The notes under the pieces were generated by a model. The model searched no databases. It was not told where the DNA came from and saw nothing but the letters and a program-made list of their open reading frames with translations. Of a stretch of DNA of 64,000 nt, positions 25,823 through 34,244 are shown piece after piece; within the stretch, counting starts at the first letter, position 1; every line of letters begins with the position of its first letter. Source of the stretch: JABDKJ01 sp964609215 (GTDB taxonomy: Bacteria > Bacteroidota > Bacteroidia > Flavobacteriales_D > JABDKJ01); the NCBI GenBank assembly GCA_964609215.1, contig CAZSQZ010000001.1:248001-312000 (forward strand), given 5' to 3'. A program made the position numbers and the translations under genes.

Positions 25823-26409
25823 ATTTTATTCTCTAGGATTTTCGCAACGTATTTTCCAATAATATCAAACTCTAAATTCACTTTCGTTCCAAATTGAATT
25901 TGGTGAAAGTTAGTATACTCATAGGTATATGGAATTATCGCCACCGAAAACCCTCCTTTCTTTGTATTCAAAGCTGTTAAACTTGTTCCATTTACTGTTA
26001 TAGAACCTTTATCCACTATCAATTCATCTTTGCCTTCTCCATACTCAAAATCATACACCCAACTGCCTTTAAAATCCTCAATATTCACGCAAGCCGCAAC
26101 CATATCTACATGACCTTGAACTATGTGTCCATCTAAACGGCCACCTATTTTCATGCTTCGCTCCAAGTTAATTTTATCTCCAACTTTCCAATCTCCAAGA
26201 TTGGTTTTGTCTAAAGTCTCCTTTATCGCAGAAACTTCATAACTACTGTTAGACAAACTTTCAACTGTAAGACAGGCACCATTATGCGAAATACTTTGAT
26301 CTACTCTTATTTCTGAAACGAATGGAGCTTCAATTGTAAATTTTACGTTGTCTTTATAAGGATGAACATCCTTTACGGTTCCAAGACACTCAACTATTCC
26401 CGTGAACAT
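25819..26409 (-). CDS. ribE: Riboflavin synthase
   Basis: This 196-residue enzyme dismutates two 6,7-dimethyl-8-ribityllumazine molecules to riboflavin. It shows the internal duplication of the family. The first half begins MFTGIVE with NGACLTV. The second has GGRLDGHIVQGHVD and DKGSITVNGTSLT. It starts only 3 nt after the stop of the large T9SS cargo gene, so it is probably the distal gene of that transcript. No FMN riboswitch is visible in the upstream coding sequence. Other riboflavin genes are not in the window. Confidence 0.96.
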   Translation of the reverse strand: MFTGIVECLGTVKDVHPYKDNVKFTIEAPFVSEIRVDQSISHNGACLTVESLSNSSYEVSAIKETLDKTNLGDWKVGDKINLERSMKIGGRLDGHIVQGHVDMVAACVNIEDFKGSWVYDFEYGEGKDELIVDKGSITVNGTSLTALNTKKGGFSVAIIPYTYEYTNFHQIQFGTKVNLEFDIIGKYVAKILENKI

Positions 26410-26412
26410 TAT

Positions 26413-29097
26413 TTATTCAAATCTTTTACTTCCTTCTCTGAACATGGTAAAGCTACCAGTCAAAGTAAAAGGTACTATTCCCTGCAAAGTTAACTGATTT
26501 ACAATACACACATAATAATATGTGCCATCTGGCACAAAATAAGCTCCAGAACCGAAATACTCTACTAGTGGGTCTTGATGCTGCCCATCCCAATTAATTT
26601 CAGGGTTAGTAGTTTTATAAACGGGTTCCCCCCATCTATTAAAAATGGTTAGATCAATACTATCTATATACCTGAATCCTGGGAATGGTGTAAAAACATC
26701 ATTGTTACCATCACCATTTGGGCTTATCACATTTGGTAACTCATATACTGGACAACTATCAATGCATATGGTATCACTAAAGACACTTTCATTCTGGTTC
26801 AATATACCATCTGGACCTGCTAATAAAGAATCCAAAGCCGTTACCACATAGCAACCTATAACGTTCGTGAAATCTTCTGGAACAAATACTGTGTCATTTG
26901 CACTTTCACTTGTATAAACCAATTCCAATTGCCCATCAAGTGTTGGTGAGTAATAAACATTGTACTGAACTACATCATCAGCGCAAGTATTATTCGGGTT
27001 ATTCCATGTTAACACATAATTCTCCAATTCACACTCCCCTTCAATAGATATTTCTGGTGGACATGGTGGAACAGAATCGAAAGGACGTGAACAGGATTCC
27101 TGAGAATAGTTTATCAATACATCAGGAATTAAAGGAGTATCGTAAGCTCCTATAGACCTAACGAAATAACAATACTCTTGGCCATTCACCAATCCAGAAT
27201 CTACATAAGTCATCTCAGTTGTACTGTCCAAAAATTCAAAAGTACCCGATCCATCATCTCTAAATATTTCATAGGAATTATTTATCCAAGGAACACTTTC
27301 TGTCCATGAAAGAGCGAGGGAATTATCGCTAGAAGTAATCGATAATAGAACTGAGCTAGCAGTATTTGAAGAAACTATAAAATTACCGTCATTAAAAAAA
27401 TTTATGATATAGTTGTTTGCTTGAGTCTCGGTATCTAAATTGCTATAAATTCTTTCAAAGGGTCCAACATCCAAAAAAGTTGTTGGGTTTGTTGTTTCAA
27501 GTAAAACGTTCGGGTTTCCAAATCCATCGGCTCTTAATATTTCGTAAGAATATGGTCCTGTAAACATAGTAGTATCTAATTCTAGGGGTGGATACCATCT
27601 TATGGTATCTTCTCCTACCAACACATCCGTCACTCCAACACTAACATGAGTTATGACAGGTACTTCCATTTCCAGCATAGTACAAAACTCTTCTGAAGCT
27701 ATACTTTCACTACCATCTTCAAAACACGTAACAATTAAATAGCAAACGTCATTTCCAAAGGGAACATTATCTGCATCAAGGTATTCACTGTTCTGCCATC
27801 CTTCAACATTTGCTATTAACTCGTAACCCGTAAACTCCGGGACTCCTGTTTCGCAATGATCGGGCACAAACCCAAATGAACCTATTCTTCTATATACTTT
27901 GTATCCCGTTGCATTTTCGCAAACGCTATTGTCCCAATCGAGTTGGACCATATTTCCTAAGGGAGTTGCACTAGGGTTTTCAATGGGAGGAGCAACTATT
28001 TGAATACTGAACTCATTGAAGTTTGATAGCTGCACCGGTTGCCCATTATCCGTGCCTTTTAAGAAAACGACATATGGATTCAATCGCACATGTTCACAAT
28101 CCGAAATCCAATTTAGTGCTCCTATTCCTCCTGGTATAGATTGATTGAATTGTGCTGGACTAACATTTAAATCAAAGGGTTCTCCAAATGCTTCCAAAGT
28201 AACTATATCTCCATTAGGATCAGTGGCAGTTACTCCCAGAGAGAGAACCGTTCCCGCCACAATACAAGTATCTGCAATATCTGCTACTATGGGTGGTTGA
28301 TTGACACATGTTAACGCATTAATCTGCATATCTCTTTTGACAAACCCGACCAAATCTCCATTCCGCCATTCATTTATTTGTATGACGACATTATACTCCC
28401 CTACCAGTTGTGCAGCATCCCAAGTCAACTCGCCAGTTACTGGGTTTATTTCCAATACATTATCTGGCCCTGGTTCAACTTCATCAGGAAAAAGATAGCC
28501 ACCGATTACCTGATTGTTAAAAGTTGTACTCTCAACTAACTCATAAGACAAGGAGTCACCATCTGGATCACTTGCTAATGGATTATACAGATATAATTGA
28601 TTAACACATGCGTCTCCTTTAGGAGGATTATTTAAAATTGGAGAATTGTTATGTCCATTTGTTCCACTTTGAATAACAAGCATTGAACTTATTGAAAAGC
28701 CTACCTGAACACTATTTGGAATATTCAGAACGCCTTCATTTCTATTGGGATCTTCCGTATACAGAATATACTGTCCTGGCCCCGGATAAGTGTGTTGAAC
28801 AACATAAAGATTTCTTTGAATATCATTTCCAATAAATACACCATCTGGAACACCATTTCCATTGGCATCAGGACCATTTACTCTTAAGACTTTTATCAAT
28901 GGAGAATCATCGCCAAAGTCTAATTCAAGAGTATCCCTATCGGCTTCTACTTCAAATCGTGTACAAGTAAGAATTGTTATCTCGTAATTGTTGCCTCCTA
29001 AATGCCTATAGGTGATTTCTCCAGCTCTATTATGGGTAGCGTAAATAGACATTACACTTAACAAGACAAAAATTATGGATAAGGCCTTTCTTAGCAT
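26413..29097 (-). CDS. Large T9SS type B cargo protein with fibronectin-like repeats
   Basis: This 894-residue secreted protein has a signal peptide (ALSIIFVLLSVMSIYA) followed by THNRAGEITYRHLGGNNYEI, a start I recognise from many Bacteroidota surface proteins. Cadherin/PKD-like and fibronectin-type segments follow (LSWTESVPWINNSYEIFRDD). The type B sorting domain at the C-terminus (about 800-894) has VISPNGDGNNDVF ... IFNRWGEPVYK ... DGTYYYVC. It is exported by the T9SS and is probably adhesive or structural. It is the promoter-proximal gene, followed after 3 nt by ribE. Confidence 0.9.
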   Translation of the reverse strand: MLRKALSIIFVLLSVMSIYATHNRAGEITYRHLGGNNYEITILTCTRFEVEADRDTLELDFGDDSPLIKVLRVNGPDANGNGVPDGVFIGNDIQRNLYVVQHTYPGPGQYILYTEDPNRNEGVLNIPNSVQVGFSISSMLVIQSGTNGHNNSPILNNPPKGDACVNQLYLYNPLASDPDGDSLSYELVESTTFNNQVIGGYLFPDEVEPGPDNVLEINPVTGELTWDAAQLVGEYNVVIQINEWRNGDLVGFVKRDMQINALTCVNQPPIVADIADTCIVAGTVLSLGVTATDPNGDIVTLEAFGEPFDLNVSPAQFNQSIPGGIGALNWISDCEHVRLNPYVVFLKGTDNGQPVQLSNFNEFSIQIVAPPIENPSATPLGNMVQLDWDNSVCENATGYKVYRRIGSFGFVPDHCETGVPEFTGYELIANVEGWQNSEYLDADNVPFGNDVCYLIVTCFEDGSESIASEEFCTMLEMEVPVITHVSVGVTDVLVGEDTIRWYPPLELDTTMFTGPYSYEILRADGFGNPNVLLETTNPTTFLDVGPFERIYSNLDTETQANNYIINFFNDGNFIVSSNTASSVLLSITSSDNSLALSWTESVPWINNSYEIFRDDGSGTFEFLDSTTEMTYVDSGLVNGQEYCYFVRSIGAYDTPLIPDVLINYSQESCSRPFDSVPPCPPEISIEGECELENYVLTWNNPNNTCADDVVQYNVYYSPTLDGQLELVYTSESANDTVFVPEDFTNVIGCYVVTALDSLLAGPDGILNQNESVFSDTICIDSCPVYELPNVISPNGDGNNDVFTPFPGFRYIDSIDLTIFNRWGEPVYKTTNPEINWDGQHQDPLVEYFGSGAYFVPDGTYYYVCIVNQLTLQGIVPFTLTGSFTMFREGSKRFE

Positions 29098-29107
29098 TTA
29101 TTAATCA

Positions 29108-29137
29108 CAAATTTAATTCCAATGCACCCAAAAACAA
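29108..29137 (-). promoter_or_regulatory. Promoter of the 894-residue T9SS cargo gene
   Basis: On the minus strand TTG (29137-29135) is followed after 19 nt by TAAATTTG (29115-29108), a full match to the Bacteroidota consensus with ideal spacing. Only 10 nt separate the element from the ATG at 29097, so the leader would be very short. Confidence 0.65.
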
Positions 29138-29286
29138 CGTTTTTTTTTAAAAAGTATTCCATAGGTTATATTCTGAAAGTGCTTAAAACAGGATTCGCAA
29201 ATTAAAAATTTATACTGAAGACAATCATTGTATTGGAGTATTTTACAAAAAAAAACCACTACCAGCATAAATCAGAAGCTTTGTTC

Positions 29287-29294
29287 TATTTTTG
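29287..29294 (+). promoter_or_regulatory. Promoter -7 element for pdxA
   Basis: TATTTTTG matches TAnnTTTG and lies 20 nt upstream of the pdxA ATG at 29315. A -33 element at the usual spacing is not evident. Confidence 0.5.
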
Positions 29295-29314
29295 ACCATA
29301 ATTAAACATCATGG

Positions 29315-30397
29315 ATGTCACAGGGTAAAAAAGTAAGGGTTGGAATATCTATAGGAGACTCCAATGGAATAGGAATCGAAGTAATTGTCAAGTGCTTTCT
29401 AGATAATAGAATGTTTGATTCAATGATTCCAATTCTTTATGGAAATAAGGAATTGCTGAAGTTCCATATCAAGTCACTAGGAATAGAGGATTTCAGCTTA
29501 AATTATATCAATGACGCAAGTGAAGCAAATCCAAAACGCGCCAATCTCCTTCAGATCAACAAAGATCACATCAAAGTTGACTTTGGCAGTCCTACTCCCG
29601 CCTCAGGAAAAATCGCTTTTCAATCATTGGAAAGAGCAGTAAATGATCTCGCATCCAATAAAGTGGACGTTTTGGTTACCGCTCCCATTAATAAAAAGAA
29701 TATTCACTCTGAAAAATTTCAATTTCCCGGACATACTGAATATTTGGCCAAAATGGCAAATACCGATGATGTTCTGATGTTTATGGTAAGCGACAATATC
29801 AGAATAGGTGTTGTTACTGGACATATGCCAGTAAATGAAGTAGCAAAAAATATTAGTAAGGAAAAGATTACTAAAAAATTAAGTATCATGAATCAAAGTC
29901 TTATCAAGGACTTTGGTATTGTTAAGCCTAAAATTGCAGTGCTGGGTCTAAACCCCCATGCTGGTGATGAAGGTTTGTTGGGAGAAGAAGAAATAAAAAT
30001 TATTTCACCAGCTATTGAGCAAGCAAGAAAAGAGAATATATTAGCTTTCGGTCCATTTCCAGCAGATGGCTTTTTCGGATCATCTCAATATCAAAATTTT
30101 GATGGTATTCTCTCCATGTATCACGATCAAGGTCTGGTTCCTTTCAAAGCCCTTACTTTTGAAAATGGTATAAATTTTACGGCTGGCTTACCTATAGTTA
30201 GAACATCTCCTGACCACGGCACAGCCTATGAGATTGCAGGGAAAAACATAGCTTCAGCATCTTCATTCAGAGCTGCTTGTTTTCAAGCGATTGACATATT
30301 CAGACAAAGAAAATTCCAAAAAAGAATCTCGGAAAATTCCATTTATAAAAAGAGTCCTAAAAAAGAAAGAAGTGAAACTCCGGTAAAAGGTAAATAA
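29315..30397 (+). CDS. pdxA: 4-hydroxythreonine-4-phosphate dehydrogenase
   Basis: PdxA oxidises 4-phosphohydroxy-L-threonine in the DXP-dependent pathway to pyridoxal phosphate. At 360 residues it is slightly long owing to a basic C-terminal tail (KKSPKKERSETPVKGK). Motifs are ISIGDSNGIGIEV at the N-terminus (family form GDPAGIGPE), then the metal-ligand histidines in PGHTEYLA, LNPHAGDEG and MYHDQGLVPFK. It leads a run of co-directional genes (DUF177, rpmF, fabH, accB, accC), but a promoter-like element between pdxA and DUF177 may start a separate transcript. Confidence 0.95.
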   Translation: MSQGKKVRVGISIGDSNGIGIEVIVKCFLDNRMFDSMIPILYGNKELLKFHIKSLGIEDFSLNYINDASEANPKRANLLQINKDHIKVDFGSPTPASGKIAFQSLERAVNDLASNKVDVLVTAPINKKNIHSEKFQFPGHTEYLAKMANTDDVLMFMVSDNIRIGVVTGHMPVNEVAKNISKEKITKKLSIMNQSLIKDFGIVKPKIAVLGLNPHAGDEGLLGEEEIKIISPAIEQARKENILAFGPFPADGFFGSSQYQNFDGILSMYHDQGLVPFKALTFENGINFTAGLPIVRTSPDHGTAYEIAGKNIASASSFRAACFQAIDIFRQRKFQKRISENSIYKKSPKKERSETPVKGK

Positions 30398-30399
30398 AG

Positions 30400-30455
30400 C
30401 GCCAAAAACTGTATTCTGGTGAATTATTTTGTACATTTGCAGCCCTTTTTTGGCG
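30400..30455 (+). promoter_or_regulatory. Promoter and 9-bp inverted repeat upstream of DUF177-rpmF
   Basis: TACATTTG at 30432-30439 fits TAnnTTTG perfectly. It lies between CGCCAAAAA (30400-30408) and TTTTTGGCG (30447-30455), a perfect 9-bp inverted repeat separated by 38 nt. The promoter would serve DUF177, rpmF and the fatty-acid genes. The flanking arms could be an operator or simply form a weak hairpin. Confidence 0.5.
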
Positions 30456-30482
30456 AAAGCCGTAAAAGGTAAAAAAGGCGAT

Positions 30483-30995
30483 TTGGAAAATAGAAGTGAG
30501 TATTTGATAGCTTTTGTTGGTCTGAAAGACGGTTTACATGAGTTTGATTACCATATCGACCAAACGTTCTTTGATTCATTTGAAAATGCTTTAATTGAAA
30601 GTTGTGATGTAAAAGCCACATTATTACTCAACAAGAAAAGCACCATGCTAGAGATGACCTTTGTTCATGAAGGTAAAATCTTTGTGAATTGCGATCGCTG
30701 TGGAGAAGAAGTGGATATAGAAATAAAAAGTGAAAATCCATTAATTTTTAAATTTTCCCATCAATCAAATAGTGATTCTGACGAAGTTGTTTTTGTTGGA
30801 ATGGATGAAACAGAAGTGGATGTAGCTCCATTTTTCTACGAGTTTATTACGCTGAGTTTGCCATCTAGGATGATGCATGAAGAGGGTAAATGTAACGAAG
30901 ACATTTTAGCTTTAATTGAAGACCTTAATTCAAATGATTCTGAAGAAATAGACCCAAGATGGGACGCCTTGAAAAAATTAAAGAAAAAGGAATAA
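30483..30995 (+). CDS. DUF177 (YceD-type) 23S rRNA-accumulation protein
   Basis: This is a DUF177/YceD protein of about 170 residues, almost always paired with rpmF and linked in other bacteria to 23S rRNA accumulation. It shows the Cys pair CDRCGEEV and the family start FVGLKDGLHEFDYHID. The open frame reaches 30429, but a promoter element lies inside that extension. The start is therefore either TTG at 30483 (preceded by AAAAAAGG, matching the family N-terminus) or TTG at 30450. rpmF follows 15 nt later. Confidence in the family is high; confidence in the start is moderate. Confidence 0.87.
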   Translation: MENRSEYLIAFVGLKDGLHEFDYHIDQTFFDSFENALIESCDVKATLLLNKKSTMLEMTFVHEGKIFVNCDRCGEEVDIEIKSENPLIFKFSHQSNSDSDEVVFVGMDETEVDVAPFFYEFITLSLPSRMMHEEGKCNEDILALIEDLNSNDSEEIDPRWDALKKLKKKE

Positions 30996-31010
30996 TTAAA
31001 TAAAGAAATT

Positions 31011-31202
31011 ATGGCACATCCTAAACGAAGACAGTCGAAAACGAGACGAAATAAAAGGAGAACCCATTATAAAGCAACTGTCCCTACAATTGCTACATGT
31101 CCTACTACTGGGGAGCCGCATTTAATGCATAGAGCTCATTGGTATGAGGGTAAACTTTACTACAAAGGAAAAATAGTAATGGAAAAAGAGGAAACGATCT
31201 AA
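31011..31202 (+). CDS. rpmF: 50S ribosomal protein L32
   Basis: This 63-residue ribosomal protein has the typical basic N-terminus MAHPKRRQSKTRRNKRRTHY, followed by ATCPTTGEPHLMHRAH. It keeps only one of the cysteines found in zinc-ribbon L32 forms, which is usual for the phylum as I recall. It lies between DUF177 and fabH, linking ribosome and lipid synthesis genes in one unit. Confidence 0.97.
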   Translation: MAHPKRRQSKTRRNKRRTHYKATVPTIATCPTTGEPHLMHRAHWYEGKLYYKGKIVMEKEETI

Positions 31203-31236
31203 TTCCTAATTTGGGTAATTCTACCAAACCATTTTT

Positions 31237-32232
31237 ATGACCAAACTAAGCGCAGCTATTACAGCCGTTTCTGGGTATGTACCTGAAGATGTATTGACCA
31301 ATCAAGATCTGGAAAAGATGGTTGATACCAATGATGAATGGATTACTTCCCGCACTGGCATAAAGAAAAGACATATTTTAAGGGGAGAAGGTCTAGGCAC
31401 TTCTGATATGGGTGTTGAATGTGTGAAACAAATTTTGGAAAAAAGGAACTTGTCTCCCAATGATATAGATGCCGTAATCTGTGGAACGGTAACTCCTGAT
31501 CATCCTTTTCCTTCAACTGCCAACATTATTTGCGATAAGGTTGGAATAAAGAATAAGTTAAGTTTTGATATAAGCGCTGCTTGCTCTGGTTTTATATACG
31601 CCTTAGTGACTGGCTCTCAATTTATCGAATCTGGAAAATACAAGAAGGTTATCGTAATTGGTGGAGACAAAATGTCTTCAATTATTAATTATGAAGACCG
31701 AGCGACATGTGTAATATTTGGTGATGGGGCTGGAGCGGTTTTATTAGAACCTACAGAAGAGGAAATAGGTATTAGAGATTCTGTTCTTAAGAGTGATGGA
31801 ATGGGAAGAGAGTTCTTATACCAAAAAGCCGGAGGTTCAGTTAATCCTGCCAGTAAAGAAACTGTTCAGAATATGGAGCACTTTGTTAGTCAGGAGGGAA
31901 AAACCGTTTTCAAGTTTGCGGTTACCAATATGGCTGATGTCTCTGCTGAAATAATGGAAAAAAACAGTCTGACTTCAGAAGATATTGCATGGCTGGTGCC
32001 ACATCAGGCAAACCTTAGAATTATTGATGCCACGGCTAAAAGAATGGGACTAGATAATTCCAAGGTCATGATTAACATCGAAAAATTTGGAAATACAACT
32101 GCAGGAACTATTCCTCTATGCCTTTGGGAATGGGAAAATCAACTGAAAAAAGGCGACAATATCATACTTTCCGCATTTGGCGGAGGCTTTACTTGGGGTG
32201 CAGTATATCTCAAATGGGCCTACAATAGTTAG
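31237..32232 (+). CDS. fabH: Beta-ketoacyl-ACP synthase III
   Basis: This 331-residue enzyme condenses acetyl-CoA with malonyl-ACP to start type II fatty-acid synthesis. The catalytic triad is visible: Cys116 in ISAACSGF, His256 in VPHQANLRI and Asn286 in FGNTTAGT. Other family segments are TNDEWITSRTGI and the C-terminal AFGGGFTWGA. In many bacteria plsX separates rpmF and fabH; here fabH follows rpmF directly after 34 nt and no plsX is present in the window. accB follows. Confidence 0.97.
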   Translation: MTKLSAAITAVSGYVPEDVLTNQDLEKMVDTNDEWITSRTGIKKRHILRGEGLGTSDMGVECVKQILEKRNLSPNDIDAVICGTVTPDHPFPSTANIICDKVGIKNKLSFDISAACSGFIYALVTGSQFIESGKYKKVIVIGGDKMSSIINYEDRATCVIFGDGAGAVLLEPTEEEIGIRDSVLKSDGMGREFLYQKAGGSVNPASKETVQNMEHFVSQEGKTVFKFAVTNMADVSAEIMEKNSLTSEDIAWLVPHQANLRIIDATAKRMGLDNSKVMINIEKFGNTTAGTIPLCLWEWENQLKKGDNIILSAFGGGFTWGAVYLKWAYNS

Positions 32233-32271
32233 TTATTTTTATAAATTAGCACCGAGACAAACCTGAATCGT

Positions 32272-32802
32272 ATGGATATCAACGAAATTCAAGACCTAAT
32301 AAAATTTGTTGCAAAGAGCGGAGTAAACGAAGTTGAAATTGAAAGAAAAGATTTCAAAATCACCATCAAATCCGATGGGCCCGCTAGCAAAAGAAAAAAG
32401 GGTGAAGAGGTACAGCATGTTCAGCAAATTCCAATGAACATTCAGCCTATGCAACCAATTGCTGTTCCACAGCAACAAGTTGTGCAGCCTGCTCCTGTTG
32501 CTCCAGCTCCAGCAGCTGCTGAGCCTGCAAAACCTTCTGAAGCTGCCGCTGAAGATGCTAACTATATAACAATCAAATCACCGATGATTGGAACTTTTTA
32601 TAGGTCTCCAGGCCCAGATAAAGACTCCTTTGTCAATGTGGGTGATTCTATAAGCTCTGGAAAAGTTTTGTGTATCATTGAAGCAATGAAGCTATTCAAT
32701 GAAATAGAATCCGAAGTTAGCGGTAAGATCGTAAAGGTTTTAGTTGATGATGCCACTCCAGTAGAATATGATCAACCTCTTTTCTTAGTAGATCCTAGTT
32801 AA
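32272..32802 (+). CDS. accB: Acetyl-CoA carboxylase biotin carboxyl carrier protein
   Basis: This 176-residue carrier shuttles carboxybiotin between the biotin carboxylase and the carboxyltransferase. It has an N-terminal helical segment, a Pro/Ala/Gln-rich flexible linker (about 60-95) and a C-terminal biotinyl domain with the target Lys140 in IEAMKLFNEI. A weak promoter-like TAAATTAG (32242-32249) precedes it. accC follows 21 nt later, so the two ACC components are made together. accA and accD are not in the window. Confidence 0.96.
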   Translation: MDINEIQDLIKFVAKSGVNEVEIERKDFKITIKSDGPASKRKKGEEVQHVQQIPMNIQPMQPIAVPQQQVVQPAPVAPAPAAAEPAKPSEAAAEDANYITIKSPMIGTFYRSPGPDKDSFVNVGDSISSGKVLCIIEAMKLFNEIESEVSGKIVKVLVDDATPVEYDQPLFLVDPS

Positions 32803-32823
32803 TCTAACCTAAAACAATTCCCT

Positions 32824-34173
32824 GTGAGTTTGTTCAAGAAAATATTAATCGCTAATCGCGGTGAAATTGCCTTAAGGATTATTCGTACCTGTAAGGAAAT
32901 GGGCATTAAAACAGTTGCTGTATACTCAACAGCCGATATTGAAAGCCTGCACGTTCGCTTTGCGGACGAAGCTGTTTGCATAGGCCCTCCAAGTAGTACT
33001 GACTCTTATCTGAGTATCCCCAATATTATTTCAGCGGCTGAAATAACAAATGCGGATGCAATTCATCCCGGATATGGATTCCTTTCTGAAAATGCTCAGT
33101 TTTCAAGAATTTGTGAAGAACATGGTATCAAGTTTATTGGCGCTTCGCCTGATATGATAGATGCAATGGGCGATAAGGCCTCAGCTAAAACTACAATGGA
33201 AAAGGCTGGAGTTCCTACAATACCAGGTTCCAAAGGCATTTTGAAAAGCCTATCTGAAGCTAAGGAAGTTGCTAAGAAAATTAAGTATCCTATCATGCTA
33301 AAAGCTACCGCTGGTGGAGGTGGAAAGGGAATGAAAGTTTGCACAAATGATAAGGATTTAAAAGAAGCTTGGGAGACTACAAGGAGAGAAGCTAAGGCAG
33401 CATTTGGCAATGATGGAATGTATATGGAGAAATTCGTGGAAGAGCCACGTCACATAGAAATTCAAATAGCAGGTGATCAACACGGAAAATTTTGTCATTT
33501 AAGTGAAAGAGATTGCTCTATTCAAAGAAGGCATCAAAAACTAGTTGAAGAAACTCCTTCGCCATTCATGACGAAAAGGCTTAGATCTAAGATGGGTAAT
33601 GCCGCAATAAAAGCAGCTAAAGCCGTAAAATATGAAGGCGTAGGAACAGTTGAATTTTTAGTAGACAAAAACCGTGATTTTTACTTCATGGAAATGAACA
33701 CTAGAATTCAAGTGGAACATACTATTACTGAGGAAGTGACCAATTTTGACCTAATTAAGGAACAAATTAAAATCGCTGCTGGTGTTAAGATGTCAGGAAA
33801 GAACTATGAGCCTATAATGCATTCTATCCAGTGTAGAATAAATGCCGAGAATCCGTTCAAAGATTTCATGCCTAATCCTGGGGTAATTACAAATTATCAT
33901 TGTCCTGGAGGTCATGGAATAAGAGTTGATACTCATGTTTATGCAGGTTACCTTATTCCCCCTTTCTATGATAGTATGATTTCCAAATTAATAACGGTCG
34001 CACAAACTAGGAAAGAAGCTATTGATAAAATGAAAAGAGCCCTAAGTGAATATATAATTGAAGGTGTAAGTACTACCATTCCTTTTCATTTGCAACTTTT
34101 GGAGAACGAAGACTTTATCAGAGGAGATTTTAATACGAAATTCTTAGAAACCTTCGATCTAAAAAAGGTCTGA
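32824..34173 (+). CDS. accC: Acetyl-CoA carboxylase biotin carboxylase subunit
   Basis: This 449-residue ATP-grasp enzyme carboxylates the biotin on AccB. Motifs are ILIANRGEIALRI at the start, the Gly-rich ATP loop AGGGGKGMKV, KLVEETPSP and FMEMNTRIQVEHTITE. Length is normal. The start is GTG, placing the conserved N-terminus correctly. It ends the lipid-synthesis part of the run; a secreted FG-GAP protein follows. Confidence 0.97.
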   Translation: MSLFKKILIANRGEIALRIIRTCKEMGIKTVAVYSTADIESLHVRFADEAVCIGPPSSTDSYLSIPNIISAAEITNADAIHPGYGFLSENAQFSRICEEHGIKFIGASPDMIDAMGDKASAKTTMEKAGVPTIPGSKGILKSLSEAKEVAKKIKYPIMLKATAGGGGKGMKVCTNDKDLKEAWETTRREAKAAFGNDGMYMEKFVEEPRHIEIQIAGDQHGKFCHLSERDCSIQRRHQKLVEETPSPFMTKRLRSKMGNAAIKAAKAVKYEGVGTVEFLVDKNRDFYFMEMNTRIQVEHTITEEVTNFDLIKEQIKIAAGVKMSGKNYEPIMHSIQCRINAENPFKDFMPNPGVITNYHCPGGHGIRVDTHVYAGYLIPPFYDSMISKLITVAQTRKEAIDKMKRALSEYIIEGVSTTIPFHLQLLENEDFIRGDFNTKFLETFDLKKV

Positions 34174-34244
34174 AAGCCTATAATCATTGGTTTTTGTGCA
34201 TGTTTAGCGCGGTTTTTCTTAAATTCAACCGAAATTGGACCAAT

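Noticed and set aside
33096..33410. 104-residue minus-strand frame inside accC
   Set aside because: It is fully antisense to a conserved biotin carboxylase, with no promoter element or recognisable product.
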